64,000 bases of DNA from Parasegetibacter sp. NRK P23 (GTDB taxonomy: Bacteria > Bacteroidota > Bacteroidia > Chitinophagales > Chitinophagaceae), in contig NZ_JAMDLG010000001.1 of the NCBI RefSeq assembly GCF_023721715.1, positions 1,837,784 through 1,901,783 on the forward strand, read 5' to 3'. How positions within the stretch are numbered: position 1 is the stretch's first letter; every line of letters starts with the position of its first letter. Below are positions 42,466 to 51,771 of this stretch, piece after piece. Both the position numbers and the translations under genes were made by a program. The notes under the pieces are model-generated. The model saw only the letters and a list, made by a program, of their open reading frames with translations. It was not told the DNA's origin and made no database searches.

Positions 42466-43623
42466 ATGGACCGGCAAACATTTTCAGATATACTTTCCAG
42501 GTACAGGAACGGGATGGCTTCCGAAGAGGAAATCGCTTTCCTGCATGCCTATTACCTGCTGCATGAACCTGCCGGCGATGGTTTGCAAGGGCTGAGCCGT
42601 GAAGAAAAAATACAATTGAAACAGGACATCAGGGAAGGCATTCGCAGGGAAATGGACGCGGTGGAAACAACGCCGGTGCGCAGGATGAACTTTTCCAGGT
42701 GGATGGTGGCGGCGGCGCTTATCCTGTTGGCGGGCATTGGCGGTTATTTTTTCTTCCAGCGGCAGGAAGAGCAGACACGCGAGGAAATGGCCCGTACCCA
42801 GGTGGAACCCATTGTACCGGGTGGCAACAAAGCGATACTGACACTCTCGGATGGCTCCACTGTGTTGCTGGATGATGCCGGGAATGGTGTACTGGCCACA
42901 CAAGGCAATGCCATCGTAAAAAAGAATGCAGACGGAGAACTGGCGTACGACCTGAATTCACGCCCCGCAACAGGCGCGGCAACTGTGTTCAATACCATCA
43001 ACACACCGCGCGGAGGACAGTACAAACTTACTTTGCCCGATGGTACCAAAGTATGGCTGAACGCCGCGACAGTGCTTCGTTTCCCCACCACATTCACGGG
43101 AAATGAAAGAAAAGTTGAACTGGAAGGAGAAGCTTATTTTGAAGTGGCCACCAATAAAAAAATGCCTTTCCGCGTGCAGTCTGCGGCTCAAACCGTTGAA
43201 GTGCTGGGCACCCATTTCAACATCAATACCTACAAGGAAGAGCATGACGTAAAAACCACTTTGCTGGAAGGAAGCGTGAAAGTGAGCGCCGCGGTTGCTT
43301 CAGAACAAAAAATACTGGTACCGGGTCAGCAGTCTTTACTGGTGCCGGGCAAAGCGGGCATTTCGGTAGCGGAGGCTAATGTGGAAGAAGTGGTGGCCTG
43401 GAAGAACGGGCTCTTCATCTTCAACAAGGTGAGTCTTGAAACCATCATGCACCAGGTGGCCAGGTGGTACGATGTGGAAGTGGAATACCGGGGACGAATA
43501 ACGGATGATGTGTTCGTGGGAAAACTGAACAGGAGTGAAAACGTACAGGAAGTGTTGCGTATCCTGGAACTGAACAATGTAAAATGTCATATTGAGGGTA
43601 GAAAGATAATCGTGGGTAAATAA
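42466..43623 (+). CDS. FecR-family anti-sigma factor
   Basis: The 385-residue protein begins at the ATG at 42466 (MDRQTFSDILSRYRNGMASEEE); the frame is open far upstream but that part overlaps the sigma gene and is not family-like. A cytoplasmic N-terminal segment is followed by one transmembrane helix (about 79-97). Next come a periplasmic FecR domain (NTPRGGQYKLTLPDGTKVWLNAATVLRFPTTF onwards, about 178-275) and a C-terminal DUF4974 domain (VSLETIMHQVARWYDVEVEY onwards). It should sequester the ECF sigma factor and receive the signal from the STN domain of the next protein. Confidence 0.92.
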   Translation: MDRQTFSDILSRYRNGMASEEEIAFLHAYYLLHEPAGDGLQGLSREEKIQLKQDIREGIRREMDAVETTPVRRMNFSRWMVAAALILLAGIGGYFFFQRQEEQTREEMARTQVEPIVPGGNKAILTLSDGSTVLLDDAGNGVLATQGNAIVKKNADGELAYDLNSRPATGAATVFNTINTPRGGQYKLTLPDGTKVWLNAATVLRFPTTFTGNERKVELEGEAYFEVATNKKMPFRVQSAAQTVEVLGTHFNINTYKEEHDVKTTLLEGSVKVSAAVASEQKILVPGQQSLLVPGKAGISVAEANVEEVVAWKNGLFIFNKVSLETIMHQVARWYDVEVEYRGRITDDVFVGKLNRSENVQEVLRILELNNVKCHIEGRKIIVGK

Positions 43624-43700
43624 CCCCATTTTTAACCAAACCAAACCACTGCCGAAATGAATACAACACCTACTTGAGCCAGGTGAACCTTTCCAAAAAA

Positions 43701-43745
43701 AAACCGGAAGTGCTACCAACACAACCGGTTTGAGTCCGTACGGAC
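43701..43745 (+). other. Hairpin and palindrome in the SusC leader region
   Basis: AAACCGG (43701-43707) pairs with CCGGTTT (43725-43731) around a 17-nt loop. A perfect 12-bp palindrome, GTCCGTACGGAC (43734-43745), follows at once. The 187-bp gap has no TAnnTTTG element, so the palindrome or its flanks may mark a promoter read by the ECF sigma factor. Confidence 0.35.
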
Positions 43746-43810
43746 CGTCTGGATCGGTTCCTGTAAATCTGTCGAGGAAATTCAGTCATTAATCCAAACT
43801 GTACAAATGT

Positions 43811-46800
43811 ATGCTATTAATTTCTAATGGCAGGCGCCCTGCTGTTTCCGGGCGTTTACCCAAGCAAACGGTTCTTTCCATGAAACTCACTGCAATTCTT
43901 TTGTTTATTGGCTGCCTTCAGCTCAGCGCAAAAAGTTTTTCGCAGAACATCAATCTTTCTGCTAAGAATATGTCGCTCGAGAAGGCGCTTTCCATTATCG
44001 GGAACCAGAGCGGTCATTTCTTTTTTTACCGCTACAACGATCTCCGGAAGGCGAAGTCCGTTACTTTAGACCTGAAGAATACGCCCTTGAAACAGGCGCT
44101 GGAAGAAGCTTTCCGCAACCAGCCTTTCACGTATACCATCGACAACAAAACGATTGTTGTGAACAAAAAAGTGGAGACCCCTGTTGCCCCCAAACCTGAA
44201 CTGGCCCCGCTGGCCGATGTAAAAGGAAAGGTGCTCAACGAAAAAAATGAACCCCTCCCGGGCGCTACCATCCGTGTGAAAGGCGCTAATAAAATGACCG
44301 TTTCCGACGCCGACGGCGTTTTCTCCCTCACCGGTGTTCCTGATGACGCGGTAATCGTTGTTTCCTACACCGGTTATGTGCAAAAGGAGTTCACCGCCGC
44401 TTCCGCGTCCGATATCGTGGTGGTACTGAAAGAAGAAGACAGTAACCTGAAAGCCGTTGTGGTGGTTGGTTACGGAACGCAACAACGTAAAGATGTGACC
44501 GGTTCCATCGCTACCATCTCCTCCCAGAAACTGAAGGACCAGGTGGTGACTACCATTGACGCCGCCATGGCCGGTCTGGCCGCGGGTGTACAGGTGTCGC
44601 AGGCTTCCGGTTCCCCGGGCGGCGGCGTTTCCGTAAGGGTACGCGGCGCCGGTTCCGTAACCGCGGGCAACGAACCGCTGTACGTGATCGACGGATTTCC
44701 CGTTACCAACGATTACAACCAGTTGAACAATCCGCTCAATACCATCAGTCCCAACGACATTGAATCCATCCAGATACTGAAAGACGCTTCCGCTACCGCG
44801 ATTTATGGTTCAAGAGGTTCAAACGGGGTGGTGATCATTACCACCAAATCCGGAAAATCCGGAGTGTCAAGAATCAACTTTGACGCCTATACCGGTATCC
44901 AGGAAGTGGCCAAAAAAATTGAACTGCTGGACGCCGAAGGTTTCGGCAAGTACATCAACGAAACCCGCAACAACGGATGGATCGACCGTGGCGGTTCCGC
45001 AAGCGATCCCAACAGCGTACGGAATAGCGCACTGTACAATATTCCCGCTTTTACGGCCGATCCATCCACGATGGGCAAGGGCACCGACTGGCAGGATGAA
45101 ATCTTCCGCTCCGCGCCCATGCGCAACTACCAGCTGAGCTTCTCCGGGGGCAACGAAAAAACGAAGTACTACCTCTCCGCCGGCTACCTGGATCAGGATG
45201 GTGTGGTGATCGGTTCCGATTTCAAAAGGTATTCTTTCAAACTTAACCTTGAATCGGATATCTCGAAGAGAATCCGCGTAGGCGCCAATATCACGCCCTC
45301 GTATACCACCAGCAATGTAAGTGACGCCGAGGGCCACTGGACCACGGGCGCCGTTATTCTTTCCGCATTGCTGATACCCCCGCATCTCCCTGTTTACAAT
45401 CCCGATGGTACATACACTACCGCACGCGCATTGGGTAATGGCTTCAGCAGCGTGGAGAACCCTGTGAAAGTAGCCCTGGAAAAAGTCAACAAATTCAACC
45501 GCTTCCGTTTACTGGGTACCAGCTTCGCGGAAATCGAATTGTACAAAGACCTGAAGTTTAAAACCATGGTAGGCGTGGATCTCGCTTCCAGCAGGAACCG
45601 CACCTTTATTCCCTCTGTGATCGGCAGGGATGGCGCGGCGCCGCCACAAATTCCTTCCGCTACGGCTACTTCTACGGAGAATGTGAACTGGTTAACGGAA
45701 CTGACCCTGAACTACAACAAAAGATTCGGCGCGCACGCCGTAAACGCAGTGGTGGGTTATACCGCACAGCAGGAAGAGTTCCAGAGCAACACGGTTTCCG
45801 CTACCAATTTCCCCAACGACCTCGTACAAACCATCAACGCGGGCGTGGTGAACGGCGGAAGCTCGGATATCCAGCAGTGGACGTTGCTTTCCTACCTGGC
45901 ACGTGCCAACTATAGTTACGATAACAAGTACCTGCTCACGGCTACCATCAGACGAGACGGATCTTCCCGCTTTGGAGCCGATAACAAATGGGGCGTGTTC
46001 CCCTCCGTTTCGCTGGGATGGCGCATTTCGCAGGAAGATTTCATGCAGAACATCGCCTGGCTGAGCGAACTGAAACTGCGCACAAGCTACGGTGCTACCG
46101 GTAATAACTTCATCGGTAACTACGAACATATCGGTCTGATGACAGGACAGAACTACATCTTCGGTTCCGGTTCAGGCGCTATCGTGAACGGTGTGCGCCC
46201 CAGCACGTTCGCCAACGCCAACCTCGGTTGGGAACGCAACAACCAGTTCGATGCTGGCGTGGAAATTGGTGTTTTCGATAACCGTATTGCACTCGCGGTG
46301 GATTATTACGACAAAAGAACTTCCGACCTGCTGCTGGATGTGCAAACGCCGCTGGTAACAGGTTTCCCCAACGCCACGCAGAACATTGGTAAGATCAGGA
46401 ACCATGGTCTTGAGTTCACCTTGAATACCAAAAACCTGGTGAACGCCTTTAAATGGAGTACCGATTTCAATATCTCCTTTAACAAAAATGAAGTACTGGA
46501 ACTTGGCCCCGGCGGTGCGCCTGTGTATGCCAGCTTCCAGATCAACAACAGCCATATCACCCAGATTGGCGGTGAACTGGGCGCATTCTTCGGCTACGAT
46601 GTGATCGGCGTTTTCCAGAACCAGAAAGAAATTGACGATAACCCCAGTTTCGCCGATTCCAAACCAGGACACCTTCGTTTCAGAGACGTGAATGGTGATG
46701 GAGAACTTTCTACCGCAGACAGAACCGTGTTAGGCAGCTCGCTTCCCGATTTCACCTGGGGGCTTACCAACAGCTTCTCTTACAACAATTTTGACCTGAG

Positions 46801-47269
46801 CGTAATGGTGCAGGGCGTACAGGGCTTTGAAATCATGAACCTCGGCCGCCGTTTCTATTCCAACTACGCCGGTACGGGTAACTCCCTCGCCGCTTCCTAC
46901 GAGAATGCCTGGCGCTCCGAAGCCGATCCCGGCGATGGCAAAACACCACGCCTGAACAGGGACCTCGCGCGTTACACCAGCAGCAACGCCAGCGCCAACA
47001 TTTCTTCCGTATTCATCGAGGATGGTTCTTTCTGGAGAATACGCAACATCGCGCTTGGCTACACCTTCAGCGAAAAACTGGTGTCGAAGATCGGTGCCAA
47101 AAGCATCCGCTTCTACGGCAGTGTGCAGAACGCCTTTACCAAAACCGATTACATCGGGTACAATCCGGAAATCAGCAACGTAGGCTCCAGCGCTACCGCG
47201 CCGGGTGTGGATTACGGCGGTTATCCCGTGGCACGCACCTTCACTTTCGGATTCAACCTCGGCTTCTAA
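43811..47269 (+). CDS. SusC/RagA-type TonB-dependent transporter with STN signalling domain
   Basis: This is a 1152-residue outer-membrane transporter. From the ATG at 43811 it carries a basic leader before the hydrophobic signal, as many Chitinophagaceae transporters of this type do; the ATG at 43880 (MKLTAILLFIGCLQLSAKSFSQ) is the alternative. An STN domain (about 65-118) is followed by a carboxypeptidase-like domain (about 136-205). A TonB box, AVVVVGYGTQ (about 215-224), a plug and a barrel complete it. The STN domain should touch the FecR protein encoded just upstream, coupling substrate binding to gene activation. SusD follows after 17 bp. Confidence 0.93.
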   Translation: MLLISNGRRPAVSGRLPKQTVLSMKLTAILLFIGCLQLSAKSFSQNINLSAKNMSLEKALSIIGNQSGHFFFYRYNDLRKAKSVTLDLKNTPLKQALEEAFRNQPFTYTIDNKTIVVNKKVETPVAPKPELAPLADVKGKVLNEKNEPLPGATIRVKGANKMTVSDADGVFSLTGVPDDAVIVVSYTGYVQKEFTAASASDIVVVLKEEDSNLKAVVVVGYGTQQRKDVTGSIATISSQKLKDQVVTTIDAAMAGLAAGVQVSQASGSPGGGVSVRVRGAGSVTAGNEPLYVIDGFPVTNDYNQLNNPLNTISPNDIESIQILKDASATAIYGSRGSNGVVIITTKSGKSGVSRINFDAYTGIQEVAKKIELLDAEGFGKYINETRNNGWIDRGGSASDPNSVRNSALYNIPAFTADPSTMGKGTDWQDEIFRSAPMRNYQLSFSGGNEKTKYYLSAGYLDQDGVVIGSDFKRYSFKLNLESDISKRIRVGANITPSYTTSNVSDAEGHWTTGAVILSALLIPPHLPVYNPDGTYTTARALGNGFSSVENPVKVALEKVNKFNRFRLLGTSFAEIELYKDLKFKTMVGVDLASSRNRTFIPSVIGRDGAAPPQIPSATATSTENVNWLTELTLNYNKRFGAHAVNAVVGYTAQQEEFQSNTVSATNFPNDLVQTINAGVVNGGSSDIQQWTLLSYLARANYSYDNKYLLTATIRRDGSSRFGADNKWGVFPSVSLGWRISQEDFMQNIAWLSELKLRTSYGATGNNFIGNYEHIGLMTGQNYIFGSGSGAIVNGVRPSTFANANLGWERNNQFDAGVEIGVFDNRIALAVDYYDKRTSDLLLDVQTPLVTGFPNATQNIGKIRNHGLEFTLNTKNLVNAFKWSTDFNISFNKNEVLELGPGGAPVYASFQINNSHITQIGGELGAFFGYDVIGVFQNQKEIDDNPSFADSKPGHLRFRDVNGDGELSTADRTVLGSSLPDFTWGLTNSFSYNNFDLSVMVQGVQGFEIMNLGRRFYSNYAGTGNSLAASYENAWRSEADPGDGKTPRLNRDLARYTSSNASANISSVFIEDGSFWRIRNIALGYTFSEKLVSKIGAKSIRFYGSVQNAFTKTDYIGYNPEISNVGSSATAPGVDYGGYPVARTFTFGFNLGF

Positions 47270-47286
47270 ACTTAAAAAGGATTAAC

Positions 47287-48756
47287 ATGAAACGTACTAT
47301 CATATATTCTTCCTTACTGCTCTCCGCGGCTTTGGCGGGATGCAGTAAAGATTTCATCGACCGTGCGCCCATTTCGCAGAACAATACCGTGAACTTCTAT
47401 AAAACAGCGGCGGATATGGCCGTGGCGGTGAACGCGGCTTACGGCGCACTGCAATATACCGGGCAATATTATTCGGCCATCCACGAAATCGGCGACGTAC
47501 GCTCCGATAACTCCTGGATTGAAGACGTGCAAACAGGTCTGAATGTAGTGGAGATCGATGTCTTCAGCAACCAGTCTAACAACACGCTCCTGGCCAGTAT
47601 GTGGGGCGATACCTACCGCGGCATCCAGCAATGTAACATCGTCCTGGACAGGATCGACGCCGTTACCATGGACCAGACCCTGAAGGACCGCTACAAAGGA
47701 GAAGTGAAGTTTCTCCGGGCGCTCATGTACTTTAACCTGGTGCGTACCTTCGGCGATATTCCCCTCGTTACAAAAGAAATCCGCAGCCCGGAAGAAGGCT
47801 ACGAATACGGAAGAGAGACTACAGCGAATGTGTATGCGCAGATTATTGCTGATCTGAAAGATGCGGAAAATGTACTTTCCATCCGTTATACCGGCGTCGA
47901 CATCGGAAGGGCCACTTCAGGCGCGGCAAAAGCTTTGTTGGGCAAAGTGTACCTCACCACCAAACAATTCCCGCTGGCTGCGCAGAAACTGAAAGAAGTG
48001 ATTGACCTGGTGCCGCAGAACATGTACATGATCCTGCCCAACTATGCCGATGTGTTTAAGGTGACCAACGAGAACCACCGCGAATCTATTTTCGATGTAC
48101 AGTTTAAAAAAGGAATGACCCCTTCTGAAGGAAGTCCTTTTACTAACCAGTTCGCGCCCCGAGGTTCAGGAGTCATCGTTTCCATTGTAGGTGCCGGACT
48201 TGGCTTTAATATTCCCACCCAGGATATGGAAAATGCGTATGAAGCGGGCGATCTGCGTAAAAATATTTCCATGGCCAGTGGTTACACCAGCAACGGTAAC
48301 TTCGTAGCCGCCAAATACACCAAAAAATACCTGGATGTACCGTTCCAGGCGAACGATGCCGATAACAACTGGCCGGTACTCCGTTATGCCGATGTATTGC
48401 TGATGTATGCCGAAGCCTTGAACGAAATCGGTTATGTGGCTGATGGACCCGCTTTCGATTACCTGAACCAGATCAGGACCCGTGCCGGACTTCAACCCAA
48501 AACCAGCAACAACACCAACGTGGCCCTTCGTGTGGCCAGCCAGGCGGAATTCCGGCTCGCCGTAGAACAGGAAAGAAGAGTGGAACTCGCTTTTGAAGGA
48601 CACCGCTGGTTCGACCTGGTACGAACAGGTCGTGCCCTGGATGTGATGACCGCGCATGGTTCAGATATCAAGCCACACATGCTGATCTTCCCCATCCCCC
48701 AGTCACAGATCGATATCAACCCGGAAAAAATCTATCAGAATCCTGATTACGATTAG
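47287..48756 (+). CDS. SusD/RagB-family glycan-binding lipoprotein
   Basis: The 489-residue protein has a lipoprotein signal ending in LAGC (Cys about residue 19), placing it on the cell surface over the preceding SusC. SusD-family helices are seen in YRGIQQCNIVLDRID and EVKFLRALMYFNLVRTFGDIPLV. The C-terminal part has RYADVLLMYAEALNEIG and EQERRVELAFEGHRWFDLVRTGRA. It binds the glycan of the second locus, whose identity is unknown. A very stable hairpin lies 34 bp after its stop. Confidence 0.93.
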   Translation: MKRTIIYSSLLLSAALAGCSKDFIDRAPISQNNTVNFYKTAADMAVAVNAAYGALQYTGQYYSAIHEIGDVRSDNSWIEDVQTGLNVVEIDVFSNQSNNTLLASMWGDTYRGIQQCNIVLDRIDAVTMDQTLKDRYKGEVKFLRALMYFNLVRTFGDIPLVTKEIRSPEEGYEYGRETTANVYAQIIADLKDAENVLSIRYTGVDIGRATSGAAKALLGKVYLTTKQFPLAAQKLKEVIDLVPQNMYMILPNYADVFKVTNENHRESIFDVQFKKGMTPSEGSPFTNQFAPRGSGVIVSIVGAGLGFNIPTQDMENAYEAGDLRKNISMASGYTSNGNFVAAKYTKKYLDVPFQANDADNNWPVLRYADVLLMYAEALNEIGYVADGPAFDYLNQIRTRAGLQPKTSNNTNVALRVASQAEFRLAVEQERRVELAFEGHRWFDLVRTGRALDVMTAHGSDIKPHMLIFPIPQSQIDINPEKIYQNPDYD

Positions 48757-48762
48757 TAGTTT

Positions 48763-50226
48763 ATGATACAATTACTTGCAGCAGCCATCTTCATGTTACC
48801 CGTTCAACCAACGGGTAACATGAAAGATACTGTGATCACACTCAATAAGGTGGATGATGGTTACAGGGGCATATGGTACGCCAACCAGCCCAGTAACGAT
48901 GAATATGTATTCAAGTACAGCGGCGGGCTCGCCACTTATCCCGCCAACCATTACCCGTTTTCAGTGTACGCGCCGGAAGTGAACAAAACATTCTTCTGCT
49001 ACGGCGGTACCGATAAAGCGGGAAAAACCTTATTGCATACCGTCTCCTATTACGACCATACCACCGGAATGGTCCCGCGCCCTGTAGTGGTAATGGACAA
49101 AAATACCAACGACGCGCACGATAATCCGGTGCTGAATATTGACGCGCAGGGTTATATCTGGCTTTTCTCAACCTCACATGGAACGGAAAGCCCGTCGTAT
49201 ATGCACCGCAGCGTGAAACCTTATGATATCAGTTCATTTGAACGCGTCACACCCACCAGGAAGGAACAAGGGAAAACAATTCCTTTCGATAATTTCTCCT
49301 ACCTCCAGGCCTGGTACAGCAAAGGCAACGGCTTTCTGCAATTGTTCACCCATTACGACCGCCAGGTGATTCCCGGACAGCCACGCAAACCGCGGCGCAC
49401 CATCAGTTTTATCACCAGTAAGGATGGTGTTCAATACGGGGAATGGAAAGATATCGCCACCATTGAAGAAGGACATTACCAAACCAGCGGTCAATGGAAA
49501 AACAAGATCGCCACCAGTTTTAATTACCACCCGGTAAAACAGGGAGAGAACGGACTGAATTACAGAACGAATTTGTATTATATCGCCACAAACGATTTTG
49601 GAAACACCTGGCGCAATGCCAATGGCACAGCGCTGGCGCTTCCCTTAAAAGATATTGAGAATCCCGCTTTGGTGAAAGATTACAGCAAAGAAGGACTGAA
49701 CGTTTACATCAACGACATCGCTTTCGATAAAAAAGGAAATCCTGTTATCCTTTACATCACCAGCAAAGGATATGAGGCCGGACCGCAATCCGGACCGCAA
49801 CAATGGCATACCGCCAGGTTTACCGGGAAGGACTGGGAGATATTACCCGTAACCAGTTCCGACAACAATTACGATATGGGTTCGCTTTACATTGACGCGA
49901 AGGGAAACTGGACCATCATTGGCCCAACAGCGGATGGTCCCCAACGCTACAATACCGGAGGAGAAATAGTAATGTGGGAAAGCAGGAACAAAGGAAGAAC
50001 CTGGCAACGGAAACAACTCACGTACAACAGTACCCGTAACCATTGTTACCCCAGAAAACCCGTGAACGTACACGATGATTTCTATGCTTTCTGGGCCGAT
50101 GGGCACGGGCGGCAAACCTCTGAATCGGACCTGTATTTTTCGAATAGAAAGGGCGAAGTATTCCGGCTGCCGCGCACCATGCAAACCGACCATGCCAAAC
50201 CTGAAAAACTAAGCCTGAAAAAATAG
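48763..50226 (+). CDS. BNR-repeat propeller protein, possible polysaccharide lyase or hydrolase
   Basis: This 487-residue protein belongs to the BNR-4-like propeller group. DDGYRGIWYANQPSNDEYVFKYSGGLATYPANHYPFSVYAPEVNKTFFCYGG (about 29-80) and repeated strands such as GNPVILYITSKGYEAG are typical. Some propellers with this start are lyases (PL24/PL25 ulvan lyases have a similar fold), so lyase activity feeding the GH88 upstream is possible but unproved. The start at 48763 gives a weak signal-like sequence. An ATG at 48820, at the foot of a 15-bp hairpin, is the alternative, and the hairpin covers both. Confidence 0.7.
   Translation: MIQLLAAAIFMLPVQPTGNMKDTVITLNKVDDGYRGIWYANQPSNDEYVFKYSGGLATYPANHYPFSVYAPEVNKTFFCYGGTDKAGKTLLHTVSYYDHTTGMVPRPVVVMDKNTNDAHDNPVLNIDAQGYIWLFSTSHGTESPSYMHRSVKPYDISSFERVTPTRKEQGKTIPFDNFSYLQAWYSKGNGFLQLFTHYDRQVIPGQPRKPRRTISFITSKDGVQYGEWKDIATIEEGHYQTSGQWKNKIATSFNYHPVKQGENGLNYRTNLYYIATNDFGNTWRNANGTALALPLKDIENPALVKDYSKEGLNVYINDIAFDKKGNPVILYITSKGYEAGPQSGPQQWHTARFTGKDWEILPVTSSDNNYDMGSLYIDAKGNWTIIGPTADGPQRYNTGGEIVMWESRNKGRTWQRKQLTYNSTRNHCYPRKPVNVHDDFYAFWADGHGRQTSESDLYFSNRKGEVFRLPRTMQTDHAKPEKLSLKK
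48790..48824 (+). promoter_or_regulatory. Perfect 15-bp hairpin after the second SusD gene
   Basis: TTCATGTTACCCGTT (48790-48804) is exactly complementary to AACGGGTAACATGAA (48810-48824), with a CAACC loop. No T-run follows, so it is not a terminator. It starts 34 nt after the susD stop, inside the proposed 5' end of the BNR-type gene, and holds a possible start codon at 48820. Confidence 0.7.
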
Positions 50227-50256
50227 CGGTAGCCCACACAAAACAGTGAAATAAGG

Positions 50257-51768
50257 ATGAAAAAATTAACGGCATATATGCTGGGCGGGATTTGCTTGCT
50301 GTTGTTTTCCTGCGGCAACGACAAAGCGGAGAAAACAACAGAAGCAGCGCCAAAGCCAGAGGCCAATATTCAACTCGATTCCACCATCCTCGGCGTGACC
50401 ACCATCGCCACCGGACTGGACGTGCCCTGGGACATCGCTTTCGGCGCCGACGGCAACATCTGGGTGGCGGAGCAGGCCGGTACCATCAGCAGGATATCCC
50501 CCGAAACCGGCCAACGGAAACAACTCTTATCCATACCCGACGTATGGCGGGAACGCACTGCGGGATTGCTTGGAATGGAACTGCACCCCGATTGGGAAAA
50601 TCATCCCTGGGTATTTGTGGATTACACTTTCCGCCGCGACTCGCTTTCTTTTTCAAAACTGGTCCGCTATACTTTTAAGGAGGATACCCTTGTGGATCCG
50701 CTGGTGTTGATGGAAATTCCCGGCACCAGTTCGCACCACGGCTCCAGGATGCGCATCGGCGCCGACGGAAAAATCTACTGGGCCACCGGTGATGCGCACC
50801 AATACAACAACGCGCAGGACACCACTTCTCCCAACGGAAAAATACTCCGGCTGGAAACCGATGGCTCCGTTCCTGCCGACAACCCCATCAAAGGCAGTTA
50901 CGTGTGGGCCTGGGGTTTCCGCAACATGCAGGGGCTCGTCTTCTCTTCCAAACAACATCTATACACCTCCGAACATGGCGAAGCCTCCGATGATGAAGTG
51001 AACCTGATCCAACCACTCGCAAACTACGGCTGGCCGAAAATAGAAGGATACCATGAAACACCCGCCGAAGCGGCCTTCCAGGAAAAGCACCATACCATTC
51101 CTCCGTTGAAGGCATGGACGCCCACCATAGCGCCCGCCGGGCTTGATTTTTACGCGGCCAGACAAATACCCGAATGGCACAATAGTTTACTGCTCACCAC
51201 CCTCAAAGCCCAAAGTTTGCGGGTATTAAAACTAAATGCTGAAGGTACCGCCATCGCGGGAGAAAAAATATTCCTCACCGGAAAATACGGAAGGCTCCGG
51301 GACGTATGCGTTTCACCGGCTGGAGAGGTGTACATCGCCACCAGCAACCGCGACTGGAACCCTTCAAAGGGATTTCCCACAGCAAAAGACGACCGCATCC
51401 TGAAGATCAGTAAAGTCGGGAAAATCACTACAACCTTATTAAAAGAAGATGTGCCCGCTTCCCAGGCAGGGGCCGGAAACGGTGCCGCGCTGTACAACCA
51501 ATACTGCGCTTCCTGCCACAAAGAAGATGGCACAGGTGTTCCGGGAACTTTCCCCGCGCTGGCAGGCTCTCCCAAAGTAAAAGGTGGGAGCAATGCGCTG
51601 ATAAAAATACTGCTGAACGGAACCGATGGAAAACTACAAATGCCTTCCTTCCATTTTATGAAAGATGAAGAGATCGCGGCTGTATTGAACTACATCAGAA
51701 CGTCCTGGGGCAACGATGAAAAAAGCATCACCCCGGAAGAGATCACCAAACAACGAACCAAAAACTAA
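50257..51768 (+). CDS. PQQ-dependent aldose/sorbosone-type dehydrogenase fused to cytochrome c
   Basis: The 503-residue lipoprotein (lipobox FSC, Cys19) has a six-bladed glucose/sorbosone dehydrogenase propeller (about 45-395). PWDIAFGADGNIWVAEQAG, HHGSRMRIGADGKIYWATGD and GFRNMQGLVF are visible. A C-terminal class I cytochrome c has heme motif CASCH at 417-421 and a probable distal Met in LQMPSF. It would oxidise an aldose at C1 to a lactone in the periplasm and pass electrons to the respiratory chain. The presence of such an enzyme suggests that sugar acids are intermediates of this locus. Confidence 0.9.
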   Translation: MKKLTAYMLGGICLLLFSCGNDKAEKTTEAAPKPEANIQLDSTILGVTTIATGLDVPWDIAFGADGNIWVAEQAGTISRISPETGQRKQLLSIPDVWRERTAGLLGMELHPDWENHPWVFVDYTFRRDSLSFSKLVRYTFKEDTLVDPLVLMEIPGTSSHHGSRMRIGADGKIYWATGDAHQYNNAQDTTSPNGKILRLETDGSVPADNPIKGSYVWAWGFRNMQGLVFSSKQHLYTSEHGEASDDEVNLIQPLANYGWPKIEGYHETPAEAAFQEKHHTIPPLKAWTPTIAPAGLDFYAARQIPEWHNSLLLTTLKAQSLRVLKLNAEGTAIAGEKIFLTGKYGRLRDVCVSPAGEVYIATSNRDWNPSKGFPTAKDDRILKISKVGKITTTLLKEDVPASQAGAGNGAALYNQYCASCHKEDGTGVPGTFPALAGSPKVKGGSNALIKILLNGTDGKLQMPSFHFMKDEEIAAVLNYIRTSWGNDEKSITPEEITKQRTKN

Positions 51769-51771
51769 ACC

